Assembly: GCA_034521755.1 (NCBI GenBank)
Contig: JAXHMB010000003.1
Location: 124,001 to 188,000, forward strand
Length of the DNA stretch: 64,000 nucleotides
Direction: 5' to 3'
Origin: JAXHMB01 sp034521755
GTDB lineage: Bacteria > Bacteroidota > Rhodothermia > Balneolales > Balneolaceae
Under the pieces are notes generated by a model that saw only the letters and a list, made by a program, of their open reading frames with translations, did no database searches and was not told where the DNA came from. This document shows positions 7,763 through 16,529 of the stretch, in pieces (the first letter of the stretch is position 1; each line of letters opens with the position of its first letter). The translations under genes and the position numbers were made by a program.

Positions 7763-8584
7763 CTATTGATATTCCTCATCCAGGTCTTCATCATCTCCGA
7801 ACGCCTCTTTCCAGAACATGATACCACCCAGCATAATACCTTTTAAAATAAAGGCAGAAAAAACGATCATCAGGCCTATTTCCTGTAAGAAAATGATAAG
7901 CAGTCCATAAAAAATAAACAGAAATAGACGTCCTTTATATTCCTTGATGGATTTCTTGTCAAACCCGGGCATTTTATCGAACGGAATAGTACTAACCATC
8001 AGGAATGACAACGTAATGATGAGTGGTATTAAAATGGTATTGATACCATTTTCAAAATCCATAAACAATTCAGGACGATCAAAGAAAGTAAGGTAAAAAG
8101 AAGCAATCATTATCGCTTGGGCCGGAATAGGCAGTCCCTTAAAATAATCGGGGCGGCTGATTTGTGCATCAACATTGTAGCGGGCCAAACGCACAGCACC
8201 ACAAAGTGGTGGAAGTGCACTCAGAATAATTCCAATAAATAACAGCTCTTCAAGTCCGAATGAATACAGTAAAAACCCCGGTGCAACCCCAAAAGAAACC
8301 ACATCACTTATAGAGTCCAGCTCAATGCCAAACTGACTCGTGGCATTGGAAAGACGTGCCATAAAGCCATCCAGGGCATCAAAGAGTCCTGCAAAAACAA
8401 TGAGCCATGCCCCATAAAAAAGCGACCCCTCTGAAATACTAATGATTGCCAAAAACCCACAAAATAAATTCATCAACGTAAAGAAGCTCGGAACAATAAT
8501 GCGAGGTATTTGCTTCTTTTTGCCGCCGTTCTTCATCTTGCGGCGTTTCCTCATACGCTTCCATTTTTGTATGGGGTATTTCAT
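7763..8584 (-). CDS. pssA: CDP-diacylglycerol--serine O-phosphatidyltransferase
   Basis: Integral membrane enzyme that makes phosphatidylserine from CDP-diacylglycerol and serine. The CDP-alcohol phosphotransferase motif DGxxAR-x8-G-x3-D-x3-D is complete: D69, D72, G73, A76, R77, G86, D90, D94. Several hydrophobic segments follow (about 55-68, 105-120, 170-190 and 220-255). The 273 residues include a basic N-terminal tail (KRMRKRRKMKNGGKKK); a later ATG at residue 11 or 17 may be the true start. It is downstream of psd, the next enzyme in the pathway, with a palindromic repeat between them. Confidence 0.93.
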   Translation of the reverse strand: MKYPIQKWKRMRKRRKMKNGGKKKQIPRIIVPSFFTLMNLFCGFLAIISISEGSLFYGAWLIVFAGLFDALDGFMARLSNATSQFGIELDSISDVVSFGVAPGFLLYSFGLEELLFIGIILSALPPLCGAVRLARYNVDAQISRPDYFKGLPIPAQAIMIASFYLTFFDRPELFMDFENGINTILIPLIITLSFLMVSTIPFDKMPGFDKKSIKEYKGRLFLFIFYGLLIIFLQEIGLMIVFSAFILKGIMLGGIMFWKEAFGDDEDLDEEYQ

Positions 8585-8599
8585 GTCTAGACTTTAATT

Positions 8600-8690
8600 A
8601 ATGGAACACGGATAACGCAGAATGTACGAATAACCGCAGGTTTAAAATTACTGTGACAATCTGTCTAATCCGTATCATCTGTGTTCTATT
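8600..8690. repeat. Dispersed palindromic repeat, family A, copy 2
   Basis: The best-preserved copy. It begins AATGGAACACGGATAACGCAG and ends with TCATCTGTGTTCTATT, which are approximate inverted termini, and has GATTAGACAGATTG-like units internally when read on the minus strand. The right terminus overlaps the psd stop codon, so the TAG lies inside the element. It separates psd from pssA. Confidence 0.78.
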
Positions 8691-9354
8691 TCTTTTTCCC
8701 ATCAGCAGTAAAAGATCCGAGAACGGTTTCCCCGGCTATAGTACGGTTACCTTCTTCTATATTTAGATTCATGCCGGTTGGAACAAGTATATCCATTCTG
8801 GAACCAAACTTCATCATACCAAACCGTTCGCCGGCTGAGACTTTATCTCCTTCCTCCAGTCGATATACTATTCTACGGGCCAAAAAGCCTGTAATTTGTC
8901 GGAATAATATTTTTACACCTGAATCGTGCAGCAATCCAAAATCTGCCCGCTCATTCATCGTAGAAGACCGCTCGTCCCATGCCATCAGATACACTCCCGG
9001 GTGGTACTTTACATATTCAATATTCCCCGAAGCAGGCACTCGGTTCACATGCACATCCAGAGGTGAGAGAAATATACTGATCTGTATAGCTTTATCTTTT
9101 AAATACACATTTTCTTCAACTTCTTTGATGAGCACCACCTTTCCATCTGCGGGTGAAAGAAGAGCGTTGGGATCGTCGGGAATGTTACGATCCGGATCTC
9201 GAAAAAAGTAAAGGAGTAGTCCAAATAAAATGGTAAGACTAATTACTATAGGCCAACTCACCCAATGATTGATATAAAAGATACATATTGCACTTCCAAC
9301 AACCCAAAAGAAGAAAGCTAACGCAATTGTAGAATACCCGTCGCGTGCAAACAT
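8686..9354 (-). CDS. psd: Phosphatidylserine decarboxylase proenzyme
   Basis: Decarboxylates phosphatidylserine to phosphatidylethanolamine with a self-made pyruvoyl group. The 222-residue length fits the short bacterial Psd type. KFGSRMDILVP places the self-cleavage Gly184-Ser185. SPADG (67-71) and DVHVNRVPASG (100-110) are family motifs. Residues 10-50 form two hydrophobic segments that anchor it in the inner membrane. It starts 5 nt after the end of the reading frame of rseP and shares the minus-strand group dxr-rseP-psd-pssA. Its stop codon lies inside a dispersed repeat. Confidence 0.95.
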   Translation of the reverse strand: MFARDGYSTIALAFFFWVVGSAICIFYINHWVSWPIVISLTILFGLLLYFFRDPDRNIPDDPNALLSPADGKVVLIKEVEENVYLKDKAIQISIFLSPLDVHVNRVPASGNIEYVKYHPGVYLMAWDERSSTMNERADFGLLHDSGVKILFRQITGFLARRIVYRLEEGDKVSAGERFGMMKFGSRMDILVPTGMNLNIEEGNRTIAGETVLGSFTADGKKK

Positions 9355-9359
9355 AAATG

Positions 9360-10696
9360 CTATCCGAATTGTCTTATAATATCATTGAAGGTCACGAAGA
9401 TGAAGAGAGCAATAATAAGAAGGAAGCCAATCTGCTGCATTGCCATTCGAACTTTGGGCGAAGGCTCACGACGTGTAATCCCTTCATAAAGCAAAAACAC
9501 CACGTGCCCCCCATCCAAAACCGGGATAGGCAATATATTCATAATGGCAAGGGTGATGCTCAAAAATGCCGTGATATTCCAAAAGCCAATTGCCCCACCT
9601 GCTCGGTAGCTTGTTTAGTAATGCTTGCAATAGCTACCGGACCGCCTAGATTTTCCTTCACTGAAATGTCTCCGGAAAACATCTTGCCAAAACCTTGAAT
9701 AATACCGGTAAAAGTCTCTTCAGTACGATTCCATCCTACTCCCAGCGATGCAAAAAGTCCATAGTCAAAACGCTCGATGTCAAATTCTTTGGTCTGATCC
9801 GGGCCTAAAATCCCAAGCTGGTTTTGGGAGTTCAAAGCCAAATTGAATGATAGGGTATCAATACCTCGGGCAACTTCTAATTGTACGGAATCTTCTGAGG
9901 CATTGATTCCTTCAACCACTTGCATCCAATAATTTACTTTTGATCCATTTATTGCTGTTATCCTGTCGCCTGCCTGGATACCAGCTTCGTCTGCCGGATC
10001 TCCATCCGAAGTGTCACTGATTTTACTTGGCCAGGCATTAACTAAACTTATAAATCCTTCTTTATTGATTTGGTTTAATGCACTGTCAGGCACTGCCAAA
10101 ACTATTTCTTCCCCATTTCTTGAAACAGTATAGGTAAGATTATCTCCGGTAATGCGTGAGGGCGTAAACAACTCGTTAAAATAAGTGACCTTTTCTCCGT
10201 TAACACCTACAATTTGATCTCCGGTTTCAAAACCTACATTATCAGCAACCGAACCTTCTTGTACGTAAATACTTTTGACACTATCCAGTTTTACCTTTGT
10301 TTCACCATTACTAAGGGCAATTCCGGCAAAGATCATGACAGCCAGAATCATATTAAAGATGACCCCTGCAGTAATCACGATCATGCGCTGCCACACAGGC
10401 TTGGCACGATACTCCCATGGTTTGATCTCCTCATCAAGGTGCTCGGTATCCATACTTTCATCAATCATACCCGAAATTTTAACATACCCACCCAAGGGAG
10501 TGGCACCAATACAGTAATCGGTTTCTCCTTTCTTGAATCCCCATATTCTGGGCGGGAATCCAAGAGAAAAACGTTCAACGCGCATGCCAAAAAGCTTGGC
10601 GGCTAAAAAGTGTCCTAATTCATGAAAAAAGACGAGGATAAGCAAAGCTGCTGCAAAAATTCCAATCGTCGTTCCAATATCTAAAAACCATTCCAT
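9360..10696 (-). pseudogene. rseP: RseP-type site-2 protease, one frameshift
   Basis: Intramembrane zinc metalloprotease that releases anti-sigma factors from the inner membrane. HELGH at residues 25-29 is the zinc motif, two PDZ-like regions occupy about 125-290, and NILPIPVLDGGH is the C-terminal catalytic motif. The frame breaks in the G-rich run at 9592-9600. The upstream frame ends early at a TGA after ISRHF, and the downstream frame (from GAIGFWNITAF, then SITLAIMNILPIPV) carries the last 80 or so residues. Restoring one G gives a normal protein of about 445 residues. Most likely a sequencing error, since both halves are well conserved. Confidence 0.88.
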
Positions 10697-10715
10697 GTAG
10701 CGTATCTAACCTTCT

Positions 10716-11864
10716 TTATATGTTAGAAGCAAGTTCTCTTGCTTCATGATCAATTTCAATTAATGTCTGTACCGATAAGTTTGTTTGATGCTCTAAACGT
10801 TCCAAACACTTTTCAATTATGATTGGAATCTTAATATAAGGAATTTCTTCATTGAGAAATCTTTCAACAGCAATTTCATTAGCGGCATTTAAAATGGCAG
10901 GTGCAGAACCTTCAGCTTCGGCAGACTCAATAGCCAGCTTTATGCACGGAAACCGTTCGTAATCTACCGGCTCAAAGTTGAGATCAAAAGCTTCATTCCA
11001 ATCCAGTAGAGGCGCCTCCATACTTATGCGCTCTGGATAAGTTAAGGCATATAAAATAGGAACTTTCATAGTGGGCGGCCCAAGTTGTGCTTTGCTCGAA
11101 CCATCCACAAACTCAATAACAGAGTGTATAACACTTTGAGGATGCACTACAGGTTCAATTTTTGAAAGCGGTAGTCCAAACAGCCAGTGTGCTTCAATAA
11201 TTTCCAGTCCTTTGTTCATCAACGTAGATGAGTCTATGGTAATTTTGGCCCCCATAGACCAATTAGGGTGATTAAGAGCATCATTAACCGTTACATTCTT
11301 TATCTTATCCACGCTCCATGTACGAAATGGTCCGCCGCTGGCCGTTATAATAAGCTTTGAAACGGTATCCCAGTCTTCCCCAACCATACACTGCAGCATA
11401 GCACTGTGTTCTGAGTCAACAGGAACCAATTGCCCCTTCCCTTCATCCAAAATTTCATTGATAAGCGCGCCGCCAACAACCAGGGATTCTTTGTTTGCCA
11501 AGGCCACTTTTTTGTCAGCCTTTAAAGCTGTTACCGTAGATTCAAAACCTGCAAATCCAACCAGGCTATTTAAAATGAGATCAGCTTCTTCCAATGTTGC
11601 CAGCTCAACCAGTGATTCAGATCCCAGAAGTGCTTCTGTATTACAATCGGCAATACTTTGCTTGAAGTCATGAAAATACTCTTTATCACAGACCAGTGCA
11701 TAGGCAGGGCTGAATTCACGAACCTGCTCTGCTAAACTTTCCCAGCTAGCATTGCACGAAAGTGCCAGAATATCAAACCTTTCCGGCTGTTCCCGTACTA
11801 TCTGCAGGGCTTGTTCACCAATGGATCCGGTTGACCCAAGTATTACCAGTTTTTGTTGTTTCAA
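10716..11864 (-). CDS. dxr: 1-deoxy-D-xylulose 5-phosphate reductoisomerase
   Basis: Second step of the MEP isoprenoid pathway: reduces DXP to MEP with NADPH. The 382 residues carry the N-terminal nucleotide loop GSTGSIGEQAL (10-20), ALANKESLV, the metal/substrate region PVDSEHSAMLQ and SGGPFR, and MNKGLEIIEAHWLF. Full-length with a normal start. It is the first gene of a minus-strand group with rseP 19 nt downstream, a neighbour pair common in bacteria. Confidence 0.97.
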   Translation of the reverse strand: MKQQKLVILGSTGSIGEQALQIVREQPERFDILALSCNASWESLAEQVREFSPAYALVCDKEYFHDFKQSIADCNTEALLGSESLVELATLEEADLILNSLVGFAGFESTVTALKADKKVALANKESLVVGGALINEILDEGKGQLVPVDSEHSAMLQCMVGEDWDTVSKLIITASGGPFRTWSVDKIKNVTVNDALNHPNWSMGAKITIDSSTLMNKGLEIIEAHWLFGLPLSKIEPVVHPQSVIHSVIEFVDGSSKAQLGPPTMKVPILYALTYPERISMEAPLLDWNEAFDLNFEPVDYERFPCIKLAIESAEAEGSAPAILNAANEIAVERFLNEEIPYIKIPIIIEKCLERLEHQTNLSVQTLIEIDHEARELASNI

Positions 11865-11925
11865 TCCTTAAATAGTCTGTTAAAAAGAACTGTGAAGATC
11901 GTAATTAAGATCGAAGATTTAAAAA

Positions 11926-12825
11926 TTAATTCCATAATTCGAGGGCTGCTTTATACATCAACGCATGTGCCTCTACCGTTGCTTTTAATGTGGGTGCATA
12001 TCCTCCCGAAAGTAACAGCACGAGCGGTACATCTTCCCGAATTACCTTTCGAATAGCAATATAATCTCGATTATATAAGCCCTTTAGTGTCAGCGAAAGC
12101 CTTCCAAAGTGATCGGTTTCCAGTGGATCTATGCCACCTAAATAAAACGTCAGGTCCGGATCAAATTGATCAAATATCTCATCCAATGCATCACCCAGCG
12201 TATTCAGGTATTGAGCATCTTTTGCTTTGTCAGGCAGTCCAATATCCAGTGAAGAAGGCGGCTTGTAAAAGGGAAAATTCTTCTCTCCATGGATAGAAAA
12301 TGTAAATACATCAGTATTTGCTTTAAAAATTTCTGCCGTCCCGTTTCCCTGGTGTACGTCACAGTCAATCACTAAAATTTTCTTTGCCCACATAGTTTGC
12401 TGTAGTACTTTTATAGCCACCGCTACATCATTAAACACACAAAATCCTTCACCATAATCAGGCATGGCATGATGGGTGCCTCCGGCCAAATTCCCTGCTA
12501 TACCATCTTGTAAAGCCATTAGTGCAGCATTAATAGTACCCTGCACTGCAAGCCGGGATCGAATGGCCAGCCTTTCAGACCATGGCAGACCTAATCTACG
12601 CTTTCTCTTTTTATCCAGATCTCCGGTCATAATGCCATCAGCATAATCTTTGGTATGCACCGTAATCAAATTGCCTACATCTACCATGCTGGGCTCAATA
12701 ATATCTGATTCATGTATCATTGCCTCTTCCAGCATATATTTGTGGAGTCCCTGAAATTTGCCCATCGGGAAAATGTGTTCATGGGGAATTGGAGCATAAT
12801 ATCCGGAACTATAGGAAACGCGCAT
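11926..12825 (-). CDS. Histone-deacetylase-family deacetylase (AcuC-like)
   Basis: Zinc-dependent amidohydrolase of the arginase/deacetylase fold. The active-site residues are visible: His118-His119 in GGTHHAMPDYGEGFCVFND, and DCDVHQGNGTAEIF with the zinc ligands Asp156 and His158. A further Asp lies in GGIDPLETD. The 299 residues are the normal length for a bacterial member. The natural substrate (acetyl-lysine on acetyl-CoA synthetase, acetylpolyamine or other) cannot be told from sequence. It follows pgeF by 4 nt in an aroE-pgeF-deacetylase run. Confidence 0.9.
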   Translation of the reverse strand: MRVSYSSGYYAPIPHEHIFPMGKFQGLHKYMLEEAMIHESDIIEPSMVDVGNLITVHTKDYADGIMTGDLDKKRKRRLGLPWSERLAIRSRLAVQGTINAALMALQDGIAGNLAGGTHHAMPDYGEGFCVFNDVAVAIKVLQQTMWAKKILVIDCDVHQGNGTAEIFKANTDVFTFSIHGEKNFPFYKPPSSLDIGLPDKAKDAQYLNTLGDALDEIFDQFDPDLTFYLGGIDPLETDHFGRLSLTLKGLYNRDYIAIRKVIREDVPLVLLLSGGYAPTLKATVEAHALMYKAALELWN

Positions 12826-12829
12826 GTCG

Positions 12830-13582
12830 CTATCTTTTGATCTTTATAATGCCCATCATGCGTCCACTGCCCTCTCCTTCTCGACGATAGGAGTAAAAGT
12901 TTTCTTCATCTGTAACAGTACAACCTTCATGTATTTTTATATGATCATCTGTTAAGCCGGATTGGTTAAGGCGACTTTTAATAAATCCTTTTAAATCTAT
13001 ATGCGGTTTTTTGTATGATTCATAATCCACATACTCATCAGGAAATAGCTCGGCCACTTCATTGCCCACTTCAAATTGAGCGAGTGATATACATGGACTA
13101 ATAAAGGCTTGTATGTTACTCGGTGATGCTGCCAGGGATTCCATTTGGCTAATGGCCTTTTCCAGTATTCCACCAACAGCACCACGCCATCCTGCATGTA
13201 CAGCGGCAATGATGCTTTGAGAAGGATCAGCCATTAACACAGCAGCACAATCTGCCACTTGTATTGCAAGAGCTAATCCTGGTATTTGAGTAATCAAACC
13301 ATCAGTTTCCGAATAGGTGCCACCCTGATTTATAGTTTGAACCTTGGTGCCGTGAACTTGGTTGGCATCAGCAAACCAGGCCGGATTTATGTTAAGCTCA
13401 TTGAAAAGTTTTTTCCTGTTTTGTTCTATTTCTTCGGCCGGCTGGCTGGTATTGTTGCCCAGATTCAGTCCCTGAATACCGTCTTTCTTATTTATATCCT
13501 CATTTTTCAGAGTAAACCATGCATCAACCGATGAATGTATTTTCGGCTTTAGTATTTGTAAACCCTTACTCGAAGAACTCAT
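12830..13582 (-). CDS. pgeF: Purine nucleoside phosphorylase / laccase-domain protein
   Basis: YfiH/DUF152 family, known for purine nucleoside phosphorylase-adenosine deaminase activity and, in E. coli, for editing of a wrong amino acid in peptidoglycan precursors. The zinc ligands are His77 (QVHGTKV), Cys112 (VADCAAVL) and His129 (AVHAGWRG). I place the start at MSSSSKGLQIL, giving 250 residues. The longer upstream reading (MSCGRENN...) runs through aroE coding sequence in another frame and has no family similarity. With this start it overlaps the aroE 3' end by 17 nt. Confidence 0.92.
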   Translation of the reverse strand: MSSSSKGLQILKPKIHSSVDAWFTLKNEDINKKDGIQGLNLGNNTSQPAEEIEQNRKKLFNELNINPAWFADANQVHGTKVQTINQGGTYSETDGLITQIPGLALAIQVADCAAVLMADPSQSIIAAVHAGWRGAVGGILEKAISQMESLAASPSNIQAFISPCISLAQFEVGNEVAELFPDEYVDYESYKKPHIDLKGFIKSRLNQSGLTDDHIKIHEGCTVTDEENFYSYRREGEGSGRMMGIIKIKR

Positions 13583-14423
13583 GGAGTGTTTGTTTAATTT
13601 CGTCAATGGGAAATTGTTTTCCCGTCCACAACTCAAAAGACTTACTGCCTTGGTGAATTAACATTTCCAATCCCCCTATGGTTCGTGCTCCCACTTCTTC
13701 GGCCTGTTTCAGAAATTTAGTTTTAAGGGGATTATACACGATATCATAACAGATTTTCCCTTGCAATACTTCAATTTCTGAATCTCTAACCGGACTTTCA
13801 TCTTCTTTAGGATTCATCCCCAAAGGAGTAGCATTAATAATAATTGCTGAATCATCGGCAAATGAAGTCCACGCACCATATCCCTCAATGCCAACATTAT
13901 CATATTCATTAAAATAATCCTTTCCGGCGGGTTCCCTTGATATAACAGTAATCTGGTTAATACCTAAATCAAAAAGCGCGTAAATAATTGCCTTAGTAGC
14001 TCCACCTGTTCCAAAAACGATGGCTTCAGTATTATACAGCTCATCCCTCACTGGCCTTAAAGGAACCGTAAAACCGTAGATGTCGGTATTGTCTCCTATC
14101 AACCTGCCATTTTCTTTTACTATAGTATTGATGGCACCAATATCTTCTGCAACAATGGACAGCTCATCCATATACTGCATCAACATGTGCTTATATGGGA
14201 TAGTGATATTAGCGCCTTTAAATTGTTCACTATTTAAATGAGCAGACACTGAAGAAAGTTCGTCCGGTCGAAGAGCTATGGCATGATACTTTGTTTCTAT
14301 ACCCAAACTTTTGGCTGCTGTATTATGCATAACAGGTGAAAGGCTATGATCTACAGGATTGCCAAACAGTAAAAAGTGAGGATTTTTAGACTTATCAGAA
14401 CGTTTAAACTCAGTTAAATTCAA
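13566..14423 (-). CDS. aroE: Shikimate dehydrogenase
   Basis: Reduces 3-dehydroshikimate to shikimate with NADPH in the common aromatic pathway. LFGNPVDHSLSPVMHN (residues 19-34) is the substrate-binding signature, NITIPYKHM contains the catalytic lysine, and GTGGATKAIIYAL is the dinucleotide loop. INATPLGM and GLEMLIHQG complete the pattern. The length is 285 residues. It heads a minus-strand run with pgeF and a deacetylase, and is separated from the upstream START-like gene by a strong terminator. Confidence 0.96.
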   Translation of the reverse strand: MNLTEFKRSDKSKNPHFLLFGNPVDHSLSPVMHNTAAKSLGIETKYHAIALRPDELSSVSAHLNSEQFKGANITIPYKHMLMQYMDELSIVAEDIGAINTIVKENGRLIGDNTDIYGFTVPLRPVRDELYNTEAIVFGTGGATKAIIYALFDLGINQITVISREPAGKDYFNEYDNVGIEGYGAWTSFADDSAIIINATPLGMNPKEDESPVRDSEIEVLQGKICYDIVYNPLKTKFLKQAEEVGARTIGGLEMLIHQGSKSFELWTGKQFPIDEIKQTLHEFFE

Positions 14424-14461
14424 AACAACTTGTGTATAGTTTAAAAACGGGAGATAGAGAT

Positions 14462-14490
14462 AAAAAAAATGCGCACCGAAGTGCGCATTT
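14462..14490 (-). terminator. Intrinsic terminator with UUCG tetraloop
   Basis: On the minus strand AAATGCGCAC-TTCG-GTGCGCATTT forms a perfect 10-bp stem closed by a C(UUCG)G tetraloop and followed by a run of U residues (forward A tract 14462-14469). It ends the transcript of the START-like gene just upstream of aroE. Confidence 0.93.
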
Positions 14491-14513
14491 CAATAAAAAT
14501 ATGTTGTAAAGAA

Positions 14514-15005
14514 TTAGACAGTAGCTTCTTCTTCTTCCTCTTTTTCTTCCTGCTCTGCAATGGTATCTTCAGCATTTTGCTTAAAGGTATCATTTTCTAC
14601 CTCTTCCTTGAAACGCTGCAGATCTTTCTTTAGTTGAGCAGGCAAAGCTTGAATATATTTTGCAAGCTCTTCTTCTGGTTCACCGAAGAATGTTCGGCAG
14701 TCAAGACTGAAATCAACGCGGGTACGCTCTCCATTATCCAAAGGAGTAAAACGAATGGTACCGGTTTGATTCAGGTTGCCGTTAATAGTAATCCAAGCAA
14801 AGCGCGTATTGCGCAGATCATCAATAATATTTGTTGTCCATTGATAATCTTCACCACCTATTTCAGTAGCAAATTCAAATGTTTGAGAATTTATTTTGGT
14901 CACCTGATCGATGCGTTCGAAAAAGTGAGGAAAATAAGATGGGTCGCTCAGATATTCATAAACTTTGGCAAGTGGCAAATCAACATCAATTCTTTCGTGC
15001 GCCAT
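14514..15005 (-). CDS. SRPBCC (START-like) domain protein
   Basis: A 163-residue protein beginning MAHERIDVDLPLAKVYEYLS, followed by DPSYFPHFFERI. This is the typical start of a polyketide-cyclase/SRPBCC ligand-binding domain, and the beta-rich pattern continues to about residue 125. The C-terminus is a highly acidic tail (EQEEKEEEEEATV). No catalytic residue can be assigned; such proteins bind hydrophobic ligands or act as membrane-integrity factors. It is monocistronic, closed by a strong terminator. Confidence 0.75.
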   Translation of the reverse strand: MAHERIDVDLPLAKVYEYLSDPSYFPHFFERIDQVTKINSQTFEFATEIGGEDYQWTTNIIDDLRNTRFAWITINGNLNQTGTIRFTPLDNGERTRVDFSLDCRTFFGEPEEELAKYIQALPAQLKKDLQRFKEEVENDTFKQNAEDTIAEQEEKEEEEEATV

Positions 15006-15173
15006 AATAGTATATCTTCAGTAATTGAAAGGTTAAGATTGCTTGTTAAGTAATTCTAAAGGAGAAATAAGATTTAAAGTAGGGATCACCCACAATGCGA
15101 TTAATTTAAGCATAATTTGCTTCATCAGCAATTTATTTAATACTCAATATTTATTTTTTTAGCTCTCTGGATC

Positions 15174-16529
15174 ATGAAATCTTACAGTCACTTTTTTAGG
15201 TTTTTTGCCGGTATACTTTCAATAGCAATTGGTCTCAGCCTACCTACTCTCGTATCTGCACAAGTTGATATGTCAGGATTTATCAGAAACTATAATGCTG
15301 TTGAATTACAGCCTGACCATGAGATTCTTATTGGCAGAAATCGAATTCGCATAGATTTCAGCAAGGACTTTTCGCAGGGAGAAATATTTATTTCCAATGA
15401 TATCGAGCAGCTTTATTCTGCCTCAACCGACTCCTTAAGCTATGATCTGCGTGAGGCTTATGTTGATCTATTTTTTACTAACAGCGACCTGCGCATTGGT
15501 AAACAGATCATAAGCTGGGGACGGTCTGATGGCAGCAGTATCCTTGATATTCTTTCACCTAATGACCTTAGTGAATTTCTCACTCAGGATTTTACTGATC
15601 TTCGATCAGGAGTCACCGCAATTTCTTACAGTAGATACTTTGGGAGCAATTATTTGCAAATCGTAGTTAACCCTGTTTTTGAGCCTAACAATACGCCAAA
15701 GTTCAATACCCGATGGTTTCCCCGCCCTGTTGTTTCCACCTCTCTACCTACTGAAATCATTGATTCAAAACCCGAAGCCAGTCTTGATGATCTGCAGCTG
15801 GCCACCCGTTTTGCCTATCGCAGCAATTTAAATATTGACCTGGATTTGTCATTCATGTATTGGCATTATCCAAACCCTTCATATTTCAAAGAACTGCAAA
15901 CTTCTAACAACAATGCTTCACTTAAATTGAAGGAGAAATTTACCCAATCACTTATTGCGGGATACTCCAGTTCTATAAAATTAAGTGATCGCCTCTTTCT
16001 AAAGTCAGAATCTGCTTATTATTCAAATAGAAATTTTGACTACCTAAGTAATCAGCTTCAAGGAATAGATTTAGAAAACCCCTCACCTGCTGAGCAAGCT
16101 CAGATCATTCAGGAATTCAATCAAAACAGCGATGGCTTTTTAAAAGAACGCCCCTGGCTGATATCCATGATTGGCTTGCGTTACGAATTGTTTGATATTG
16201 CAATAAGTACTCAATTCTTTAATGAGCATATCTTTGATTATAACAATACCATATTGCAGGAAAAGAATTTTTATTACAGTACCCTTCAATTGCAGCGAAG
16301 CTTTGCAAGAGACACTTGGGAAGCCTCCGTTTTCGGAAGATACAATTACAACGGCGATGACTTTTGGCTGAACCCTGAAATAACTTACACCGGTATCGAT
16401 TCTTTTGAGGCTTCTTTAGGCTCACAGCTTTTTGGAGGGAAACAGCCCGTTCAAAACTACGGGCACCTCTCCTTCGACAATTTTGACGGAAATACGTTTG
16501 GATATCTTAAAATATCCGCCTACTTCTAA
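15174..16529 (+). CDS. Porin-like outer-membrane beta-barrel (DUF1302-like)
   Basis: A 451-residue protein with a signal peptide ending near LPTLVSAQ, then amphipathic strands to a C-terminal YLKISAYF ending in Phe. LRIGKQIISWGRSDG followed by DILSPNDLSEF and DLRSGV resembles the RxGxQxxxWGxxD...D.lnP.D pattern of DUF1302-type barrels. I infer a passive or substrate-specific outer-membrane channel. It lies near an RND/MMPL permease, a pairing also known for DUF1302 genes in proteobacteria. Its stop codon overlaps the stop codon of the convergent TPR gene (CTAA). Confidence 0.65.
   Translation: MKSYSHFFRFFAGILSIAIGLSLPTLVSAQVDMSGFIRNYNAVELQPDHEILIGRNRIRIDFSKDFSQGEIFISNDIEQLYSASTDSLSYDLREAYVDLFFTNSDLRIGKQIISWGRSDGSSILDILSPNDLSEFLTQDFTDLRSGVTAISYSRYFGSNYLQIVVNPVFEPNNTPKFNTRWFPRPVVSTSLPTEIIDSKPEASLDDLQLATRFAYRSNLNIDLDLSFMYWHYPNPSYFKELQTSNNNASLKLKEKFTQSLIAGYSSSIKLSDRLFLKSESAYYSNRNFDYLSNQLQGIDLENPSPAEQAQIIQEFNQNSDGFLKERPWLISMIGLRYELFDIAISTQFFNEHIFDYNNTILQEKNFYYSTLQLQRSFARDTWEASVFGRYNYNGDDFWLNPEITYTGIDSFEASLGSQLFGGKQPVQNYGHLSFDNFDGNTFGYLKISAYF

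Noticed and set aside
13583..13636. Longer start for pgeF (MSCGRENN...)
   Set aside because: The extra residues lie within aroE in another frame and do not match the family; the MSSSSKG start is better.
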